Shown piece after piece: positions 60,593 through 64,000 of a DNA stretch of 64,000 nucleotides. Under the pieces are notes generated by a model that was not told the origin of the DNA, ran no database searches, and worked only from the letters and a program-made list of their open reading frames with translations. How positions within the stretch are numbered: the first letter of the stretch is position 1; each line of letters opens with the position of its first letter. Position numbers and translations under genes: made by a program. The DNA is from Cellulosilyticum lentocellum DSM 5427 (GTDB lineage Bacteria > Bacillota > Clostridia > Lachnospirales > Cellulosilyticaceae), in contig NC_015275.1 in NCBI RefSeq assembly GCF_000178835.2, positions 765,001 to 829,000 of the forward strand, read 5' to 3'.

Positions 60593-63500
60593 ATGGAATC
60601 TAGGATAATAAGACTTATCATATCCGTTATACTTATTGGGAGTATGCTAATAACAAATCCAACAAATATTTTTGCTGCAGATATTTTTGAGGATTTTGAA
60701 GGATGGGGATTTATAGATGCGGATCCTGCATTAAGTGGAGGAGCATATACATATAATAATTGGAAATTTATTGCAAAGCTAGATGGTGTTGCTGCTAACG
60801 ATGGAGCTATAGAGACATGGACAGGACCAGCAGCCCTTTCAATAACCACTGGATACGGTGATGTGGATGAACTACATATTTTAAATAGTAACGGAGATGA
60901 ATTTAATTTTGGTGGATTTAATTTTACTGGTTCATCTGTACGTAGTATGTTTGTAACGGGGTGGAGAGACGGTATACAGGTTACTGAGAAACAATTTATA
61001 AATTATACTGACGCAACTGCAGATGAGTATTTTGATATGCGTAGCAAAGACAGTGAGTTTAAGAATGTCGATGAAATTAGAATATGCGGAGCTGACCTGG
61101 GTGGAGGAAATCTTGATATAATCTCAGGATATTTAGAATCGCTTACGTATGATGTTACTCCCGTAGACGAAGTTCCACCAATCATATTGGGTTTAACAAT
61201 GACTTCAGATAATGCAAATGTAACAACAGTAGCAAAGGTAGGAGATCAAATTACACTCAGCATAACAGCCAATGAAAATATTCAAAGTCCAACTGTAACA
61301 ATTGCTGGGAATACTGCTACTGTTAGCGATGCTGGTGATAGTGATGCGAAGACTTGGAAGGCTACCTATATCATGCAGGAATCAGATACAGAGGGGACAA
61401 TACCATTCACACTTGATTTTATGGATATAGCAAACAATGCGGCAATGCAAGTGACAGCAGTAACATCAGGAAGTCCAGTCATTTTTGACATGACACCACC
61501 AGCAGCACCAACAGCAGTTACAGTAACACCTGTAGGTGGAACGGTTATTGCAAATAGTTTAAATCAATCCAATACAAATATGACTGCAACTGCCACAATT
61601 ACTGCGGATGATGCGACAGGCGGGAAGGCAGAGCTTTACCTAGATGCTATACTGATTGCATCTGATAGTTCCATAGTATCAGGAGATACTCAGGTAACAT
61701 TTGATTTAGGAACAAGTACGAACGCTGAGCTCCAAGTGGCAGTTGCATTAGGTGGAACTATAAGTGTAAAGCTCTATGATGTGGCTGGAAATAGTTCAAC
61801 AAGTTCTGTAGGCAATCCTACCCTGAATGTTGATTATATATTTGATTTGCCAGCACCTCCTACAGCGACAGTGCATCCTATAACAGGGACATTACAGATT
61901 GGAGAAACGCTGACTGGTCACTATACCTATAGTGATGTAAATGGTGATTTAGAGGGAGCAAGCACTTACAAATGGTATAGCTCAGATAATATGGCAGGAT
62001 TAAATAAAACAGTAATAGCAGGAGCAACAACCAAAACCTATGTGCTTACGAGTACAGATATAGGTAAATATATTAGTTTTGAAGTGACACCAGTAGCAGC
62101 AACTGGAATAGCACAGGGCATTGCAGTTGAAAGTGCTAGAACAGGACCAGTCGTTTTAGCTGAAGCAGTACCTACAGCTACAGTGAAAGCTATTACAGGA
62201 ATACTGCAAGTTGGAGAGACTTTGACAGGTAACTATATCTACAGTGATGTAAATGGTGATTTAGAGGGAGCCAGTACATACAAGTGGTACAGAGCAGATA
62301 ACTCAGCAGGATTTAATAAAACTGAGATAGCAGGAGCAAACGCTAAAACATATGTACTTACCAGTTCAGATGAAGGAAAATATATTGGCTTTGAGGTAAC
62401 GCCGGTAGCTTTAACCGGAATAGAGCAGGGAACAGCAGTATTAAGTACATGGGCAGGAATAATAGTACCAGCAGAAGCACCTCCTACAGTAACAGTACAG
62501 GCAATAACAGGAACATTGCAGGTAGGAGAAACTTTGACAGGTAACTATACCTACAGTGATGTCAATGGTGATTTAGAAGGAACTAGTACTTACAAATGGT
62601 ATAGAGCAGATAATGTAGCAGGTTTGAATAAGACAGCAATAGAGGGGGCAACTTCTTTCACCTATGTACTTGTTAGTGCAGATTTAGGAAAATATATAAG
62701 CTTTGAGGTAACACCTGTAGCAGCAACTGGAATAGCACAGGGAACAGCAGCATTGAGTTCATGGACAGGAGCAATAGTAGCAGCTGAAGTAGCACCTACA
62801 GCAATAGTGCAGCTGATAACAGGAACATTACAAGTGGGAGCGACTTTGACTGGTCACTATACCTATAGTGATGTCAACGGAGATCTAGAGGGAACCAGTA
62901 CATACAAATGGTATAGATCAGATGATACAGCAGGACTAAACAAAACAGTAATAGCAGGAGCCACAACGAAAACATATGTGCTTACTAGTGGAGATATAGG
63001 TAAATACATAAGTTTTGAAGTAACGCCAGTAGCAGTAACTGGAACTTTGCAAGGCATTGCAGTTGAGAGTGGGATAACAGGACCAGTCGTTTTAGCAGAA
63101 GCAGTACCTAAAGCTACCGTACAGCCTATAACAGGAACACTACAGGTTGGAAGAATGCTAACAGGTCACTATACTTACAGTGATGTTAATGGAGATAGTG
63201 AAGGAACCAGTATATTTAAATGGTATAGGGCAGATAATTCATCAGGACTTAATAAAACAGAGATAGCAGGAGCAAATGCTAAAACATATGTACTTACCAG
63301 TTCAGATGAAGGAAAATATATTGGCTTTGAGGTGACGCCGGTAGCGCTAACCGGAATAACGCAGGGAACAGCAGTATTGAGTGAATGGGCAGGGGCAATA
63401 GTGCCGGCAGAAGCAGCACCTACAGCAACAGTACAGGCAATAACAGGAACATTGCAGGTAGGAGAAACTTTGACAGGTAACTATACCTACAGTGATGTCA

Positions 63501-64000
63501 ATGGTGATTTAGAAGGAACTAGTACTTACAAATGGTATAGAGCAGATAATGTAGCAGGTTTGAATAAGACAGCAATAGAGGGGGCAACTTCTTTCACCTA
63601 TGTACTTGTTAGTGCAGATTTAGGAAAATATATAAGCTTTGAGGTAACACCTGTAGCAGCAACTGGAATAGCACAGGGAACAGCAGCATTGAGTTCATGG
63701 ACAGGAGCAATAGTAGCAGCTGAAGTAGCACCTACAGCAATAGTGCAGCCGATAACAGGAACACTACAAGTGGGAGAGTCTTTGACAGGAAACTATACCT
63801 ACAGTGATGTAAATGGCGATTTAGAGGGAGCAAGCACTTACAAATGGTATAGAGCAGATAATATGGCAGGACTAAATAAAACAGTAATAGCAGGAGCCAC
63901 AACCAAAACCTATGTGCTTACTAGTGGAGATATAGGTAAATACATAAGTTTTGAAGTAACGCCAGTAGCAGTAACTGGAACTTTGCAAGGCATTGCAGTT
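60593..64000 (+). CDS. Very large secreted repeat protein (partial, runs off the window)
   Basis: An open frame of at least 1136 codons with no stop before the window end. ATG 60593 has GGGAGG at 60581-60586. A signal peptide (residues 1-28, ending NIFAA) is followed by a jelly-roll-like domain of about 160 residues with DIFEDFEGWGF at its start (DUF4465-like). Next are two Ig-like stretches (PPIILGLTMTSDNANVT...; PPAAPTAVTVTPVGG...). From 61859 onward come seven Ig-like repeats of exactly 104 residues (TGTLQVGETLTGNYTYSDVNGD, then EGTSTYKWYRAD, then YISFEVTPVA). Such repeats form stalks in surface adhesins, often with S-layer or sortase anchors that would lie beyond the window. The beginning is a separate transcript after a terminator. 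Confidence 0.9.
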   Translation, partial: MESRIIRLIISVILIGSMLITNPTNIFAADIFEDFEGWGFIDADPALSGGAYTYNNWKFIAKLDGVAANDGAIETWTGPAALSITTGYGDVDELHILNSNGDEFNFGGFNFTGSSVRSMFVTGWRDGIQVTEKQFINYTDATADEYFDMRSKDSEFKNVDEIRICGADLGGGNLDIISGYLESLTYDVTPVDEVPPIILGLTMTSDNANVTTVAKVGDQITLSITANENIQSPTVTIAGNTATVSDAGDSDAKTWKATYIMQESDTEGTIPFTLDFMDIANNAAMQVTAVTSGSPVIFDMTPPAAPTAVTVTPVGGTVIANSLNQSNTNMTATATITADDATGGKAELYLDAILIASDSSIVSGDTQVTFDLGTSTNAELQVAVALGGTISVKLYDVAGNSSTSSVGNPTLNVDYIFDLPAPPTATVHPITGTLQIGETLTGHYTYSDVNGDLEGASTYKWYSSDNMAGLNKTVIAGATTKTYVLTSTDIGKYISFEVTPVAATGIAQGIAVESARTGPVVLAEAVPTATVKAITGILQVGETLTGNYIYSDVNGDLEGASTYKWYRADNSAGFNKTEIAGANAKTYVLTSSDEGKYIGFEVTPVALTGIEQGTAVLSTWAGIIVPAEAPPTVTVQAITGTLQVGETLTGNYTYSDVNGDLEGTSTYKWYRADNVAGLNKTAIEGATSFTYVLVSADLGKYISFEVTPVAATGIAQGTAALSSWTGAIVAAEVAPTAIVQLITGTLQVGATLTGHYTYSDVNGDLEGTSTYKWYRSDDTAGLNKTVIAGATTKTYVLTSGDIGKYISFEVTPVAVTGTLQGIAVESGITGPVVLAEAVPKATVQPITGTLQVGRMLTGHYTYSDVNGDSEGTSIFKWYRADNSSGLNKTEIAGANAKTYVLTSSDEGKYIGFEVTPVALTGITQGTAVLSEWAGAIVPAEAAPTATVQAITGTLQVGETLTGNYTYSDVNGDLEGTSTYKWYRADNVAGLNKTAIEGATSFTYVLVSADLGKYISFEVTPVAATGIAQGTAALSSWTGAIVAAEVAPTAIVQPITGTLQVGESLTGNYTYSDVNGDLEGASTYKWYRADNMAGLNKTVIAGATTKTYVLTSGDIGKYISFEVTPVAVTGTLQGIAV
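61859..64000 (+). repeat. Seven in-frame 312-bp tandem repeats (104 residues each, last one cut)
   Basis: Units begin at 61859, 62171, 62483, 62795, 63107, 63419 and 63731; each step is exactly 312 bases. Units 3 and 6 are nearly identical at DNA level, and units 2/5 and the second halves of 4/7 are very close, so the block also shows a 936-bp (three-unit) period. The first half of unit 7 is closer to unit 1 than to unit 4, which indicates recombination or gene conversion. Confidence 0.93.

Noticed and set aside
61859-64000. Regularly spaced repeats as a CRISPR array
   Set aside because: The period is 312 bases, in frame, and the repeats encode protein; no short palindromic repeats or spacers.
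1-64000. tRNA, rRNA or insertion sequences
   Set aside because: Intergenic regions were read for cloverleaf-like and TTCRA-type signals and for transposase genes; none was convincing.

Overview
The window is 64 kb of AT-rich chromosome from a low-G+C Firmicute. The gene content points to an anaerobic, motile, spore-forming clostridium, with a Lachnospiraceae/Cellulosilyticum-like bacterium as my best guess (an inference, not a match). Supporting genes are a flavin-dependent thymidylate synthase, an NfnAB-type electron-bifurcating transhydrogenase, a reverse rubrerythrin, ATP-type PEP carboxykinase, a SpoVB-family flippase, a T-box-controlled metG, four chemoreceptors and strong AGGAGG ribosome binding sites. 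I see no rRNA, tRNA, CRISPR array or insertion sequence.

Layout. 0.2-6.2 kb: thyX, a cold-shock gene with a structured leader, nfnA-nfnB, a chemoreceptor. 6.2-15.6 kb: HlyIII-type membrane protein, a DUF1836 regulator, a second chemoreceptor, pckA facing left, a cysteine-desulfurase-like aminotransferase, a SpoVB-family flippase, a small unknown gene. 15.7-19.1 kb: a glycosyltransferase, a flippase-like membrane protein and cyclopropane-fatty-acid synthase, probably a membrane-lipid modification group. 19.1-25 kb: reverse rubrerythrin and a DUF1540 protein, a secreted unknown, an M19 dipeptidase, an HD-GYP protein, then the methionine T-box and metG. 25.1-35.6 kb: two CobW-type metal GTPases, a PH-domain protein, MATE exporter, cyclase, a mannosyltransferase-type enzyme with an N-terminal lectin-like insert, a nucleotidase, and a marR-MFS export operon with a clear operator. 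35.8-42 kb: two large secreted proteins with copper-amine-oxidase-N (stalk) domains, TatD, and a G5/3D cell-wall protein. 42.1-45.1 kb: a two-component system with a PepSY-like secreted partner. 45.3-54.2 kb: ABC exporter, membrane-type chemoreceptor, a polar amino-acid ABC importer with an attenuator-like leader, a decayed gene fragment, and another chemoreceptor. 54.5-58.4 kb: a third stalk-domain protein, an S66 peptidase, rsmA, an acetyltransferase. 58.7-64 kb: a small tail-collar protein, a discoidin/cadherin-like protein, and a very large secreted protein with exact 312-bp tandem repeats that runs off the window.

Themes. Many genes sense or shape the cell surface: chemoreceptors, stalk-domain proteins, cell-wall enzymes and repeat proteins. 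A second theme is RNA-level control. Besides the metG T-box, there are candidate leaders at csp (Shine-Dalgarno paired with an upstream segment), cfa (Shine-Dalgarno in a hairpin), the MATE gene, the amino-acid ABC operon (short peptide plus terminator), the 3D-domain gene, and a chemoreceptor leader with two mutually crossing helices. The most interesting loci are the tail-collar/discoidin/repeat-protein cluster at the right end, the CobW pair, and these leaders. All function calls rest on motif recognition by eye; no database search was possible.
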